Positions 1 to 13,100 of a stretch of 64,000 nucleotides of DNA are shown here, in pieces. The notes beneath the pieces were generated by a model, which worked only from the letters and a program-made list of their open reading frames with translations, searched no databases and had not been told where the DNA came from. The translations under genes and the position numbers were made by a program. Location of the stretch: positions 1,550,001 through 1,614,000 of the forward strand of contig NZ_CP070499.1 of the NCBI RefSeq assembly GCF_016925615.1. The letters run 5' to 3'. This DNA comes from Natronosporangium hydrolyticum. GTDB taxonomy: Bacteria; Actinomycetota; Actinomycetes; Mycobacteriales; Micromonosporaceae. Numbering within the stretch: the first letter of the stretch is position 1; the number at the start of each line of letters is the position of its first letter.

Positions 1-3000
1 CCAGATCGGCCGGCGGCGTTGACGGTGCCCTGGTGCGTGTCGGGCCGCAGCGCAGACGGGTTGCGGGCGCAGGCCGAGCGGCTGCTCTCCTACGTTGACG
101 ACGATCCGAATCTCAACATTCTCGATGTCGGCTACTCGTTGTCGGTCGGGCGGGCGACGCTGGAACATCGGGCGGTCATCAACGGGGGAACCCGGGAGGA
201 GCTGCTGCTCGGTCTCGTGTCGCTCGTCGATGGCGAACCGGATCCTGGGCGGCTCGTGCAGGGCGTGGCCTCCACCACCGGCCGCACCGCATTCCTCTTC
301 ACCGGCCAGGGGGCTCAACGGTTGGGGATGGGTCGGGCTCTCGCCGACGCGTACCCGGCGTTCGCGGCGGCCTTCGAGGCGGTGTGCGCCGAACTGGCCC
401 CCCAGTTGGAGGTGCCGCTCGCGCGGGTGCTCGACGCCGCTCCCGGCTCCGATGATGCCCAGCTGGTGCATCAGACCGCCTACGCGCAACCAGCGCTGTT
501 CGCTGTGGAAGTGGCGCTGTTCCGGTTCCTTGAGCACCTTGAGGTGCGACCAGATCTGCTGGTGGGACACTCGATCGGAGAGTTGGCGGCTGCTCACTGT
601 GCCGGGGTGCTCTCGTTGCCGGACGCGTGCCGGCTGGTCGCAGCCCGGGGAAGGCTCATGCAGGCGGCTCGCTCTGGTGGGGCGATGGTGGCGCTCGCTG
701 CCTCCGAGGAAGAGGTGCGCGAACAGCTGTGCGGGCGGGCCGGTGTTTCCTTGGCGGCGATAAACGGGCCGAGGTCGGTGGTGATCTCCGGGGACGAGGC
801 GACGGTCAGCGAGGTGGCTGATTACTTCTCCGAGCAGGGACGGGCAACAACGCCACTGCGGGTCTCGCATGCGTTCCATTCCCCCCATATGGACTCTGCC
901 CTCGATGAGTACACCACGGTGGCGGCGAGCGTGCGGTACGCCGAGCCCCAGTACTCGGTGATCTCGACGTTGACCGGCGAACTCGCTGACGAGGAGCTGC
1001 GTCAGCCCGAGTACTGGGTGCGCCAGCTCCGGGAGCCGGTGCGGTTCGCCGACGCGGTCCGAGGACTGCACGATCTCGGCGTCACGCGGTTCGTGGAACT
1101 CGGCCCGGCGCCTGTGCTCACGGGCCTGGTGCCGGACTGTCTGCCGAGCACCGTGACGCCAGCGGTGCTGCTGGGGGTACTCGAGCCGGGGGCGGAGCCC
1201 CGAGCTTTCGTCGAGGCGGTGGCATCCCTGTACGTCAGCGGCCGGTCACCGGCTTGGCAGCGGATGTTCGCCCCGTGGCGGCCGCAACTGGTGGAGTTGC
1301 CTACCTACGCTTTCCAACGGCGGCGTTACTGGATGGAGCCGGCGAGCGTGACCGGTGCCGAATCGGACGGGCACCCGATGCTGGGAGGCGGAGTCGACCT
1401 GGCCGAATCGGGCGGGAGCATCTTCACTGGCCGGCTGTCGCTCGGTACTCAGCCGTGGCTTGCCGACCACTGTCTGGACGGTGCCGTGGTCTTTCCGGGG
1501 ACCGGTTTCGTGGAGCTCGCGATCCGAGCCGGGGAGCAGCTCGGCTGCGCGCGGGTGGCGGAGTTGACGCTGCACGCGCCGCTGGTGCTGCCGCCGAGCG
1601 GTCGGATGCGGCTGCAGCTGGCTGTCGAACCGGCCGATGTGCCGGGTTCCCGCCAGTTTTCAGTGCACAGCAGGCTCGACGGTGCGAATGACGGCACCTG
1701 GCTTCGGCACGCCACCGGACTGTTGGCGGAGGCGGCGCTCTCGGCTGAGGCCGGGCCGGTGCCGGTGCCCGCCACCGCTGAGCCGGTTCCGGTGGCGGAC
1801 TGGTATGACGTGCTCGCCGCGAGCGGGCTGGAGTATGGACCGGCGTTCCGGGGGATGCGACGCCTCTTCCGGGATGGTGACGAGCTGGTCGCCGACATCG
1901 AGCTGCCCGCGGCCGCGCTGGCGGATGTGGACTCCTACACGCTGCATCCGGCGCTGTTCGACGCTGCTCTACACCCGATCGCACAGCTCGCGACTGGCGG
2001 CTCCCCGCTTCGTCCGTTCGCCTGGTCGGACGTGCAGGTCTATGCGACCGGCGCCTCGGAGCTACAGGTCCGCATACGGCCGGTTGAGACGCCCGGCGAC
2101 GGTCTCGGGACCACGGTCGCGATCGATGCGTGGGATCCGGCCGGGCAGCTCGTCGCCTCGGTCGGGTCGTTGACGCTGCGGCCGGGTGAGGCCAACCCGG
2201 TCAGTGTGCCGGCCGCATCCCAGCCGGAGCGGTTGTTCGGGGTCGAATGGCGTTCGATTCCGGCTCCAGCATCGGAGCCGGTCGGGGCCTGGCGAGTGCT
2301 TGGCGACGACCGGTGGGCGATGGTGGCGTCGCTGGCAGCGTCGACAGGCGACGACATCGAGGCAGCGGCGTCGGTGGTCCACGTGCTTCCGGCCGGCGCG
2401 GCACCGGCGCCGGGCAACCCCGCCGACCTGGCGCCAAGCGGCGCTGCCGAACCGGCGGCGGTGCATGCCGAGGCCGGGCGGGTGCTCAAGTATCTACAGC
2501 AGTGGCAGGCGAGTTCGGCGGACCCGGCGGTTCCGCTGGTCGTGGTGACCCGTGGGGCGGTGTCGTGCGCGGGTGAACCAGTGAGCGACCTTGTCGGCGC
2601 CGCGGTCTGGGGGCTGGTCCGGGCCGCGCAGGCCGAAGACGCCGCCCCGGTCGTGCTGCTGGACGTGGACGGTGATCCGGTGTCGGCGCCGTTGCTGTCG
2701 GCTGCGTTGCGCAGCGGAGAACCGCAGTTGGCGGTGCGGGCCGGTGCGCTGTGGCGCCCCCGTCTTGTCCGGACCTCGGGCGCTGCGGTGACCGCCAACT
2801 CGTCGGCGTGGCCGACGACCGGCACCGTGTTGGTTACCGGCGCGAGCGGGGCGCTCGGGCAGTTGGTCGCCCGCCATTTGGTCGCCGCTCACGGAGTCCG
2901 ACGGCTCCTGCTACTCAGCCGGCGGGGGGCGGCGGCCCCGGCGGCTGAGCAGCTGCGGACCGAGTTGGCCGACCGGGGCGCGGAGGTGACCCTGGTCGCC

Positions 3001-4152
3001 TGCGACGTGGCCGATCGTGACCAGCTGGCCGCAGTCCTGGAGGAACTGCCCGAGCATCAACCACTACGTGCGATTGTCCACGCTGCGGGAGTCTTGGACG
3101 ACGGGGTCGTCGGCAACCTCGACCCGGACCGGTTGTCGGCGGTGCTGCGCCCGAAGGTGGACGCGGCATGGTACCTGCACGAGTTGACCCGTGACCATGA
3201 CCTGTCGGCGTTCGTGATGTTCTCTTCGGCCGCAGGTGTGCTCGGTGCGCCCGGGCAGGCGAACTACGCGGCCGCTAACGCGTTCCTCGACGGGCTCGCC
3301 AGCCACCGCCGCGGGCAGGGGCTGCCAGCGCAGTCGCTGGCGTGGGGGCTGTGGTCGGCGGAGGCCGGGGGAATGGCGACACCGGTGGCCGATGGCGGGC
3401 GGCACCACCGGGACGATGCCGTTATCGCGCCGATCACCCCTGAGGAAGGGCTCGCGCTACTGGATGCGGCCCGGGCGCGGGACGAGCCACTGCTGTTGCC
3501 CGTGGCAGTGGACCAGGCCGCGCTCGCCGCGGCTGATCCGGGTGCGGTGGCACCGCTGTTGCGGACGCTGGTCCGGGCACCGGCGCGGCAGACCGCGGCG
3601 ACCTCGGCAGCACCGTCGCAGTCTCTGCGGCAACGGTTGTCGCCGATGTCCAGTCCGGAGCAGGACAGCGCTCTGCTGGAGCTGGTGCGCAGCGAGGCGG
3701 CGAAACAGCTGGGTTATGACGGGCCGGAGGCGGTGGAGCCGGACCGGGCCTTCAACGACCTCGGCTTCGACTCGCTCGCGGCAGTCGGCTTCCGGAACCG
3801 GTTGAGCCTGCATAGCGGCGAGCGGCTACCGGCTACGTTGATCTTCGACTATCCCACGTCGCGGGCGCTGGCGAAGTACCTGCGTTCGTTGTTGGTGCCG
3901 GACGAGCCGAGCGACGACGCAGCCGGGCAGGAGGCGCAAATCCGGGAGTTGTTGAGCGCCATTCCGCTGTCCCGGTTGCGGGAGGCAGGCTTGCTCGACA
4001 ATCTGCTGGAGCTGGCTGGCGGCGGGTATCCCGGAGCGGGATCGGCCACTGGACCGGCAGCAGCGACCGAGATTGACACAATGGACACCGATAAGCTGAT
4101 CAGCATGGCACTGCAGTCATCCGGCCAGGACGATCCGGCGCGAGAGGCGTGA
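1..4152 (+). CDS. Type I modular polyketide synthase, 3' part (AT-DH-KR-ACP-docking), 5' truncated by window
   Basis: The frame is open from base 1 and begins in the KS-AT linker, so the KS lies outside the window. Numbering residues from base 19: the AT has GQGAQ at 96-100, nucleophile Ser185 in GHSIGE and HAFH at 284-287, the malonyl-CoA signature. The DH keeps His484 (HxxxGxxxxP) and Asp648. The KR has the [13 protein letters not shown] loop near 950, an LDD motif near 1026 (B-type, D-hydroxyl) and an intact Ser/Tyr pair (FSS, ANYAAAN). The ACP has GFDSL with Ser1252. The C-terminus is a helical docking domain ending in an IDxMDxDxLIxMAL-type segment. The module should add malonate and leave a trans double bond. 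Seven bases separate its stop from the next PKS, whose N-terminal coiled coil is the expected docking partner. Confidence 0.97.
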   Translation, partial: PDRPAALTVPWCVSGRSADGLRAQAERLLSYVDDDPNLNILDVGYSLSVGRATLEHRAVINGGTREELLLGLVSLVDGEPDPGRLVQGVASTTGRTAFLFTGQGAQRLGMGRALADAYPAFAAAFEAVCAELAPQLEVPLARVLDAAPGSDDAQLVHQTAYAQPALFAVEVALFRFLEHLEVRPDLLVGHSIGELAAAHCAGVLSLPDACRLVAARGRLMQAARSGGAMVALAASEEEVREQLCGRAGVSLAAINGPRSVVISGDEATVSEVADYFSEQGRATTPLRVSHAFHSPHMDSALDEYTTVAASVRYAEPQYSVISTLTGELADEELRQPEYWVRQLREPVRFADAVRGLHDLGVTRFVELGPAPVLTGLVPDCLPSTVTPAVLLGVLEPGAEPRAFVEAVASLYVSGRSPAWQRMFAPWRPQLVELPTYAFQRRRYWMEPASVTGAESDGHPMLGGGVDLAESGGSIFTGRLSLGTQPWLADHCLDGAVVFPGTGFVELAIRAGEQLGCARVAELTLHAPLVLPPSGRMRLQLAVEPADVPGSRQFSVHSRLDGANDGTWLRHATGLLAEAALSAEAGPVPVPATAEPVPVADWYDVLAASGLEYGPAFRGMRRLFRDGDELVADIELPAAALADVDSYTLHPALFDAALHPIAQLATGGSPLRPFAWSDVQVYATGASELQVRIRPVETPGDGLGTTVAIDAWDPAGQLVASVGSLTLRPGEANPVSVPAASQPERLFGVEWRSIPAPASEPVGAWRVLGDDRWAMVASLAASTGDDIEAAASVVHVLPAGAAPAPGNPADLAPSGAAEPAAVHAEAGRVLKYLQQWQASSADPAVPLVVVTRGAVSCAGEPVSDLVGAAVWGLVRAAQAEDAAPVVLLDVDGDPVSAPLLSAALRSGEPQLAVRAGALWRPRLVRTSGAAVTANSSAWPTTGTVLVTGASGALGQLVARHLVAAHGVRRLLLLSRRGAAAPAAEQLRTELADRGAEVTLVACDVADRDQLAAVLEELPEHQPLRAIVHAAGVLDDGVVGNLDPDRLSAVLRPKVDAAWYLHELTRDHDLSAFVMFSSAAGVLGAPGQANYAAANAFLDGLASHRRGQGLPAQSLAWGLWSAEAGGMATPVADGGRHHRDDAVIAPITPEEGLALLDAARARDEPLLLPVAVDQAALAAADPGAVAPLLRTLVRAPARQTAATSAAPSQSLRQRLSPMSSPEQDSALLELVRSEAAKQLGYDGPEAVEPDRAFNDLGFDSLAAVGFRNRLSLHSGERLPATLIFDYPTSRALAKYLRSLLVPDEPSDDAAGQEAQIRELLSAIPLSRLREAGLLDNLLELAGGGYPGAGSATGPAAATEIDTMDTDKLISMALQSSGQDDPAREA

Positions 4153-4159
4153 GGGCGAC

Positions 4160-7100
4160 ATGGACAGTTCCAATCCGACGTTGGTGGACGCTCTCCGCGC
4201 GTCACTCAAGGAGACCGAACGCCTCCGTGAGCAGAACCAGAAACTGGCGGCCAGTGCCCGCGAACCGATAGCTATCGTGGGTATGGCGTGTCGCTTCCCG
4301 GGCGGGGTAGCGACTCCTGAACAGCTGTGGGAGCTGGTAACCGACGAGGTCGACACGGCAGGGCCATTCCCCACGGACCGGGGTTGGGACCTGGCCCGTC
4401 TCTACGATCCAGACAACAGCCGTCCCGATACGACATATGTGCGGGAGGCGGGTTTTCTGCACGATGCCGCCGATTTCGACGCCGACTTCTTCGGCATCGC
4501 TCCCCGCGACGCGCTGTGGATGGATCCACAGCAGCGGCTGCTGCTGGAGACGACCTGGGAAGCGTTGGAGAGAGCCGGGATTCCGCCGGAGACGATCAAG
4601 GGCAGCGCCACCGGTGTCTTCGCTGGAGTCATGTATCACAACTACCCTGGCAGTTACGGTTCCTCCGCGATTCTCTCCGGCCGGATCGCCTACCACTTCG
4701 GTTTTGAAGGGCCGACCGTCACGGTCGACACCGCCTGCTCGTCATCGCTGGTAACGATGCACCTGGCGGCGCAGTCGCTACGACGCGGCGAGTGTGAACT
4801 GGCGGTTACTGGCGGGGTGTCGGTGATGTCCAGCCCTCGTACCTTCGTGGAGTTCAACCGGGAGGATACGCAGTCGCGGGATGGACGCTGTCACTCGTTC
4901 TCGGCCGACGCCGACGGCCCCGGTTGGTCCGAGGGTGTCGGGGTGCTGGTGTTGGAGCGGTTGTCGGACGCGGTGCGGCAGGGTCATCCCATCCTCGCAG
5001 TGATGCGCGGTAGCGCCACCAACTCGGACGGGGCGAGCAATGGACTCACCGCCCCCAACGGTCCGGCGCAGCAGCGGTTGATCCGGCAAGCGTTGGCCAA
5101 CGCGCAGCTCTCCGGAGATCAGATCGACGCGGTCGAGGCGCACGGCACCGCCACCGAGCTCGGGGATCCGATCGAGGCCCAGGCGCTGCTGGCCACCTAT
5201 GGTCGCGAGCGGCCCGCCGACCAGCCACTGTGGTTGGGGTCGGTCAAATCGAACCTTGGTCACACCCAGGCAGCAGCCGGCGTGGCCGGGGTCATCAAGA
5301 TGGTCCTGGCGCTCCGCCACGGCGTCCTGCCGAAGACGTTGCACGTCACCGAACCGTCGCCGCATGTCGACTGGTCGGCCGGTACGGTCCAGCTGCTGAC
5401 CGAGCGCCGGACCTGGCCGGCGACCGGCCGGCGCCGGCGGGCGGGCGTGTCGTCGTTCGGGTTGAGTGGTTCGAACGCTCACGTCATTCTGGAACAGGCG
5501 CCGGAGCCCACGGCGACCGCGTCGGGGGCAGCGCCATCGGTGGCGGTGCCGTGGCTCCTGTCGGCGCGGACCCGGTCGGCGTTGCGGGCGCAGGCCGGCC
5601 GGCTGGCGGACGCCTTGGTCGCGGCTCCGCAGCTGGACCCGACCGACGTGGCGGTGACGTTGGCGGCGCACCGGTCCCACTTCGAGCACCGGGCGGTGTT
5701 CACCGTTGCCGATCGAGCTGAGCTGATCGCGTCGTTGCGGGATGTCGCAACCGGTGGTGAGCCGAGCACTGTCCAGCAGTCGGTGGCCCGGCTCGCGGGG
5801 CGGTTGGGGTTTGTCTTCACCGGCCAGGGCGCGCAGCGGGTGGGGATGGGCCGTGAACTGGGTGCCGCCTACCCGGCCTTCGCCGAGGCCCTGGACGAGG
5901 TCTGCGCGGTGCTGGACCCGCTGCTGGACAGGCCCTTGCGGGAGGTGATGCACGCTGACCCGGAGTCCGTGGACGCGGCGCTTCTCGACACCACCGAGTA
6001 CGCGCAGCCGGCGTTGTTCGCGGTGGAGGTGGCGCTGTTCCGGTTGTTGGAGTCGTGGCGGCTGCGGCCGGACGCGGTTGCCGGCCACTCGATTGGAGAG
6101 CTGGCGGCGGCGTACGTGGCCGGCGTGTTCAGTCTCGCCGACGCCGCCGCGCTGGTCGCCGCGCGTGGCCGGTTGATGCAGGCGCTACCGCCCGGCGGGG
6201 CGATGGTGGTGGTGGCCGCTGGCGAGGCTGAAGTGGTGGCGCAGCTGCCGAGTTCCGGCCAGGTCGCGATCGCGGCGGTGAACGGACCGAGATCGGTGGT
6301 GCTCTCGGGTGACGAAGCCGCGGTGCTGGCATGCGCGGAGGCGTTTGAACAGTCGGGCCGGCCGACCATCCGGTTGCGGGTGTCGCATGCGTTCCATTCG
6401 CCGCTGATGGAGCCGATGCTGGAGCAGTTCCGGGCGGTCGCGGAGGGGATCTCCTACCATCCGCCGCGGCTGCCGGTCATTTCCACCGTGACCGGTGAGC
6501 CGGTGGATCCGGCCCGGTTCGCGACCCCCGAGTACTGGGTGGAGCAGATTCGACGGCCGGTGCGCTATTACGAAGCAGTGCAGCAGCTGGTGGGCTCCGG
6601 TGTGACTACGCTGCTCGAGGTCGGGCCGGACGCCGCGCTCACCGCCACCGACCCGGAGGTGACGGTCGCCTGCCAGCGGCGCCGACGGCCCGAGGCGGCG
6701 GAGCTGGTGGCGGCGTTGACGCGGCTGCATCTGCGGGGGATCACGCCGGATTGGGCAGCTGTCGTCGGGTCCGGTGACGTGGCTCCGGTGTCCCTGCCGA
6801 CCTACGCTTTCCAGCGGGAACGGTTCTGGATGACCGCTTCCACGGTCAGTGGTGACCCCGCCTCCATGGGACTGGCCGCCGGAGAGCATCCACTGCTCGG
6901 CGCCGCATTGATGCTCGCCGATTCAGATGGCATGGTGCTGACCGGGCGGCTGTCGCTTGCCACCCAGCCATGGCTCGCCGACCACCTGGTCGGCGGTGGG
7001 GTGCTGTTCCCCGGGACGGGCTTCGTCGAACTGGCGCTCAGCGCCGGTCAACGGCTGGGCTGCGGCCGGATCGACTCGTTGACCCTGCACGAACCGTTGC

Positions 7101-10100
7101 GGTTGCCAGCCGATCACGGGGTCGCGATGCAACTGGTGTTGGACGCGCCGCAGCCCGACGGGGCTCGGTCGGTCCAGATTCACTCTCGGCTGGAGGGCGC
7201 GGAGAGTGAGTGGGTCAGGCATGCCACCGGGCGGCTGGTCCCCGGTGGGGTGGATAGCCCGGGCGCCGAGGTCGGTCACTGGCCACCACCGGGAGCGGAG
7301 CAGCTCCCGATCGACCAGGTGTACGCGGATTTCGCCGCGGCTGGGATGCGGTACGGGCCGGTTTTCCAGGGGCTGCGGATGGCCTGGCAAGCGGGGGAGG
7401 AGCTCTACCTGGAACTCAGCCTGCCGGAGCAGGAGCGGGCCGAAGCCGAACGCTACCGGTTGCATCCGGCGTTGCTGGACGCGGCACTGCACGGGGCGTC
7501 TCTGCTCGGGGGCGCCGGCGACCGGGCCGATGATCCGGTGGGGCCACGGTTGCCGTTCGAGTGGCACGGCGTTGAACTTGCCGCGGCCGGGGTGACCGCT
7601 GCCCGGGCCCGGGTCCGGATGCTGGGGCCAGGGCAGCTCGGAGTCACTCTCCTCGACACCGTTGGTCGTCCGGTGGGGTCGGTTTCGTCGCTCCTGTTCC
7701 GCCCGTTCCGGGAGCCACACGGATCGCCGGTGGCCCGGGACTCGCTGTTCCGGTTGGAGTGGGTGCCGGTGGCGCTGCCGGAGCCGCGTGCGGTCAGCGT
7801 CGGGGAGGCGCCGGATCCGGGAAGCCTCGCCGAGGTCTCCGACCTTCCCGATGTCGCGGTACTACGGTGCGACGCAGCGGCGGCGGGCGCTGACCCGGCC
7901 GGGCGGATCCGGAGCCTGACCAAGCAGGTGGTCGATGCGGCTCACGCTTGGCTGGCCGATCCGCGTACCCGCGCCGCCACACTGGTCGTGGTGACCAGCA
8001 CCGCGACCGGGGGGGTGGCGGACGAGCCGGTCGATCTGGCGGGTGCGGCGGTGTGGGGACTGCTGCGGGCAGCCCAGATCGAACACCCCGACCGGATAGT
8101 TCTGCTCGACGTCGACCCCGAGCCAGCGGCGGCCCGCGACGCTCTCGCGCTGATCCCGAAGCTGCTCGGCCTCGGCGAGCCGCAGCTGATGGTGCGCGAC
8201 GGCGCCGCGCGGGTGCCCCGGTTGCAGCGAGCGACCACCACGCCGCCGCCAGCGGCGGCGCCACCGCCCGACGGTACGGTGCTGGTCACCGGCGCTACCG
8301 GCGGGATTGGACGGCTGATCACCCAGGCCCTCGTGAGCCGGCACGGGGTGCGTCGGCTGCTGCTGCTGAGCCGGAGTGGCCCGGCGGTGCCCGACGCGGA
8401 GCAGTTCGTGGCCGGACTGCGGGGCGAAGGCGCGGAGGTGGAGCTGGTCGCCTGCGACCTAGCTGACCGGGCGGCGGTAACGGAGCTGCTCGCGGACCGG
8501 GAGATCGGCGCGGTGGTCCACACCGCGGGGGTGCTCGACGACGCGATGTTCAGCGATCTGGACCAGGCCCGGATGGAATCGGTGTTGCGGGCGAAGGTGG
8601 ACGGCGCGCTGCACCTCCACGACCTCTGCGCTGACCAGCCGATCAGCCGGTTCCTGCTCTTCTCCTCGCTGTCCGGAATACTTGGCGCCGCTGGGCAAGC
8701 GAACTATGCCGCCGCCAACGCGGCGCTGGACGCGCTCGCTCAGCAGCGCCGCGCCGCCGGAGCACCGGCGGCTTCGCTCGCGTGGGGGATGTGGGCGATC
8801 GACGCCGGCATGGCGGGTGGGCGCTCCGACGCTGAGCTGGCCCGGATCGCCGGCAGCGGGTTCGTTCCGCTCACCGCGGAGCAGGGGCTGGCGTTGTTCG
8901 ACGCGGTGTGGGCGGGGGCGGCGACCGACCCAGTGCTGGTGCCGAGCCCGTTGGACCTGGCGGTGCTGCGGCAACGGGCGGCCGAACTTCCGGCGGTGCT
9001 GCGGACGCTGGCGCCGCTCGCTGCGGCGACCGCCGCGTCCGCGCCGGCGACCGCCACATACGCCGCCCAGCTCGCAGCGATGGCCCCGGAGGAACAGCAA
9101 GCCTCGCTGCAGGAGCTGGTGCGACATCAGATCGCGGCGGTGCTGGGGCGTGACCGCGGCGCTCCGGTGGAGCTGGACCGCGCCTTTCAGGACCTCGGCT
9201 TCGACTCGCTCACCGCGGTGGAGCTGCGGAACAACCTCGCCACCGTGACCGGTCTGCAGCTGTCACCCACCCTGGTCTTCGACAATCCCACGCCGATGGC
9301 GGTCGTCGCCCACCTGCAGGAAGAACTCGTTGATGGGGTCGAGCCACCGCCTGAACCGGCCGTGCCGGTCGCCGGGGTGGTATCCGACGAGCCGATCGCG
9401 ATCGTCGGAATGAGCTGTCGTTACCCCGGTGGGGTCGACTCGCCAGCAGAGCTGTGGCGGCTGCTGCTCGACCGCGGTGACGGCATCTCGCCGTTCCCGG
9501 ACGACCGCGGTTGGGACCTCACCGGCTGGTTCAGTCTGGACTCGGGCAGCGGCTCCCGGCAGGGAGGCTTCGTCAGCAACGCCACGGACTTCGACGCCGG
9601 CTTCTTCGGCATCAGCCCGAACGAGGCGGTGGTGATGGATCCCCAGCAGCGGTTGCTGCTGGAGGCGTCGTGGGAGGCGATTGAGCGGGCAGGTATCGAT
9701 CCGCGGTCACTGCACGGTACCCAGACCGGGGTCTTCGCCGGGGTGATGGCCGGCGACTACGACCCGGGGATGTTCGGCACGCTCGGGCAGGCCGCCGGGT
9801 TCCGCGGGGTTGGGGTGTCGCAGAGCATCGTCTCCGGCCGCGTCGCGTACGCGATGGGTCTGCAGGGCCCGGCGGTCTCGGTCGACACCGCCTGTTCGTC
9901 GTCGCTGGTGGCGCTGCACTGGGCGATCCAGTCGCTGCAACGTGGCGATTGCACGATGGCGCTGGTCGGCGGCGTGACGGTGATCGCCACCCCGAGCCCG
10001 TTCGTCGACTTCGACAATCAAGGCGGGCTGGCCAGCGATGGCCGCTGCAAGGCCTACGCGGCCGGGGCCGACGGAATCGGGTGGGCCGAGGGTGTGGGTG

Positions 10101-13100
10101 TGCTCCTGGTGGAGCCGCTGTCCGCGGCGCGACAGCGTGGCCACACCGTCCTGGCGGTGATCCGCGGCAGCGCGGTCAACTCCGACGGGGCCTCGAACGG
10201 CATTACCGCCCCGAACCGTCCCGCGCAAGAACGGGTGCTCCGGCACGCGCTCGCCGCCGCTGGCCTGACCACATCCGATGTGGACGTAGTGGAAGGCTTT
10301 GGCGCGGGTACCCCGCTCGGCGACTCGATCGAGGTACAGGCGCTCGCCGCGACCTACGGCGCGGACCGCCCGCCAGACCAGCCGTTGTGGCTCGGGTCGG
10401 TGAAGTCGAACATCGGCCATACTCAGGCGGCCGCCGGAGTCGCCAGCGTGATCAAGATGGTGCAGGCGCTCCAGCACGGGGTGCTGCCGGCGACCTTGCA
10501 CATCGATGAGCCGACCGACCAGGTCCAGTGGGCGGGCGCCGGGGTGTCGCTGTTGCGGGAACAGATCTCGTGGCCGGCTAGAGATCGGCCCCGCCGGGCC
10601 GGCGTCTCCTCGTTCGGCCTCAGCGGCACCAATGTCCACGTCATTCTGGAGCAGGCGGTAGCCGACGCGGCGTCGCCGGCATCGCCGCCGACCGAGCCCA
10701 GCCAGGTCGTCGCGGCGACGACCGACACCGCACCACCGCTACCGTGGCTGCTCTCCGCGCGGACACCGGAGGCGCTGCCGTTGCAGGCGGAGCGGCTGCT
10801 GGCACACCTGGCCGAAGATCCGCAGCTGAGACTGGTGGATGTCGGGTTCTCGTTGTGTTCCCGCACGCCCTTCGACCACCAGGCAGTGTTGATCGGGCGC
10901 GACCACGCGTCGCTGTTGGGTGGGCTTCGGGCACTCGCGGCGGACCGCCCCGATCCAGCGGTGGCGCGCGGTGTGGCCGTGCCAGGGCGTACCGCGTTCG
11001 TCTTCGCCGGTGAGGGATCGCAGCGCCCGGCGATGGGCAGCGAGCTGTACGAGGCGTTCCCGGCCTTCGCGGAGGCGTTCGACGCGGTGGCGGCGAGGTT
11101 CGACCGTTACCTCGACCGATCGCTGCGGGAGGTGGTGTTCGCGCCCGCCGACAGCCTCGCCGCGAACCTGCTCGACCAGACTACGTTCACGCAGGCGGCG
11201 CTGTTCGCGGTCGGGGTGGCGCAGTACCGGCTGCTGGAGTCGTGGGGCCTGCGACCAGACTATGTGGTGGGACACTCGATCGGCCAGGTCGCGGCGCTGC
11301 ACGTCGCGGGAGCCTTGCCGCTGGCCGACGCGGTGCGGCTGGTGGCTGGGTACGGCGAACTGATGCAGGACCTGCCCGGCACGGGGGCGATGGTGCGAGT
11401 GGCGGCGAGCGAATCGGAGCTGGCGCCGACGCTGTCCGACGAGGTGACGATCGGTGCCGTTGACGCCCCCGACCAGGTGGTGTTGACCGGTCCCGAAGCC
11501 GAGGTCCTGGCGTTGGCCGAGCAGTGGGCCGGACAGGGTCGGGCGACCCAACGGCTGCGGGTTCGCCGCGCGTTCCATTCGGTGCTGGTGACAGAGCTCC
11601 TGGACGACATCGCCGACCTGACCGAGCGGCTGAGCCTGGGTACCCCGACCATTCCGGTGGTGGCTCACCTGGATGGTGAGCCAGTCGCCACCGACGACTT
11701 CGCCGACCCGGAATACTGGGAGCGATACCTCCCGGCCAGGGTCGGGTTTGTCGACGACATCGAATACCTGGCCGCCCAGGGGGTTCACCGGTACCTTGTG
11801 CTCGCCGGCGGTGACCACCTCGCCGACGCGATCCGCACCACCACAGCGGACGCGTCGGACCCGGTGACCGTCGTCGCGGCGACCCCGGCGGGTGCCCCCG
11901 AACCGGTCGCGGCGTTGACCGCGCTGGCGCAGCTGGCGGTCAGCGGCGCCACACCGGACTGGGGCGCGCTCTATGCCGGTCATGGAGCCCGTTCAGTGCC
12001 GTTGCCACCGTACGCGTTCGCCCGCCGCCGCTACTGGGTGGCGATGGACGCGCTCGCAGTCGACGAACTGACCGCCGCCGGTCTCACCGAGGTCGGCCAT
12101 CCGCTGCTCGGCGCGTCGGTGCCGGTGGCCGGAACCGACACGGTGGTCCTGACGGGGCGGCTGTCGCGGGAGCGCCAACCGTGGCTCGCCGCAGCGGCCG
12201 GCGGCGAGCGGAGCCTGCTGCTGCGAGCCGTCCTGGTGGAGCTGGCGCTGCACGCCGGAGATCTGGTCGGCTGCGGCCGGGTCGCGGAGCTGACGGTGGT
12301 GGATCCGTTGCCGTCGCCCGCCGAGGCGGCAGTGGTGCTGCAGGTGGTGGCGGCCTCCCCGGACCAGTCTGGGGCGCGTGAGGTGGCGGTGTTCGCCCGG
12401 TCGGAGGAGGAGGGCGAGGCCGGCTGGCGCCGTCGCGCCACCGGTGTGCTGCGCCCGGCGATCGGTGCTGCGGAGACTCTGGTCGAGTGGCCGCCGGCCG
12501 GGGCCACGCCGCTCGACCTCGGACTGCTGCGTACCGCGGCGGCCAGCCCGGACGAAGTGGACCTGGTGCAGGCGGCCTGGCGCTCCGGCGCCGAGCTCTA
12601 CCTGGAACTCGCACTGCCCGACGGCCCGGCTGCGGACGCGGCTGGGTATGGGCTGCACCCGATGCTGCTGGCGGCTGGTTGGCAGCAACTCGCGGCGCTG
12701 GGCGATGACCGCCCGCCGGGAACTCCGACCGCGTGGTCCGGGGTCGAGCTCTACGCGGTCGGGGCGTCGGTACTGCGGGTCCGGATCCAACCGACCGAAG
12801 CGTCGCAGGCCGCGGTGACGATGTGGGATCCGGCCGGATCACCGGTGGCCGCTGTGGAGCAGATCCGGTTCGGCGCCGCCGAACCGGCAGTGCCGGAGGC
12901 TGGTGACCTACCCTCGCCGGCGACCAGTGCCGCGCGGGTGCCGCGGCCACGTGCCGTCACCGACTCGGCCTCCGAGGGGACGACGCTGTGGCCACGATTG
13001 GCGCCGATGTCGCCCGGCGACCGGGAACGGATGGTGCGTGGGGTGGTCCGGGAGCAGATCGCGACGCTGCTCGGCTACCCGGGCGGAGACGCGGTCGATC

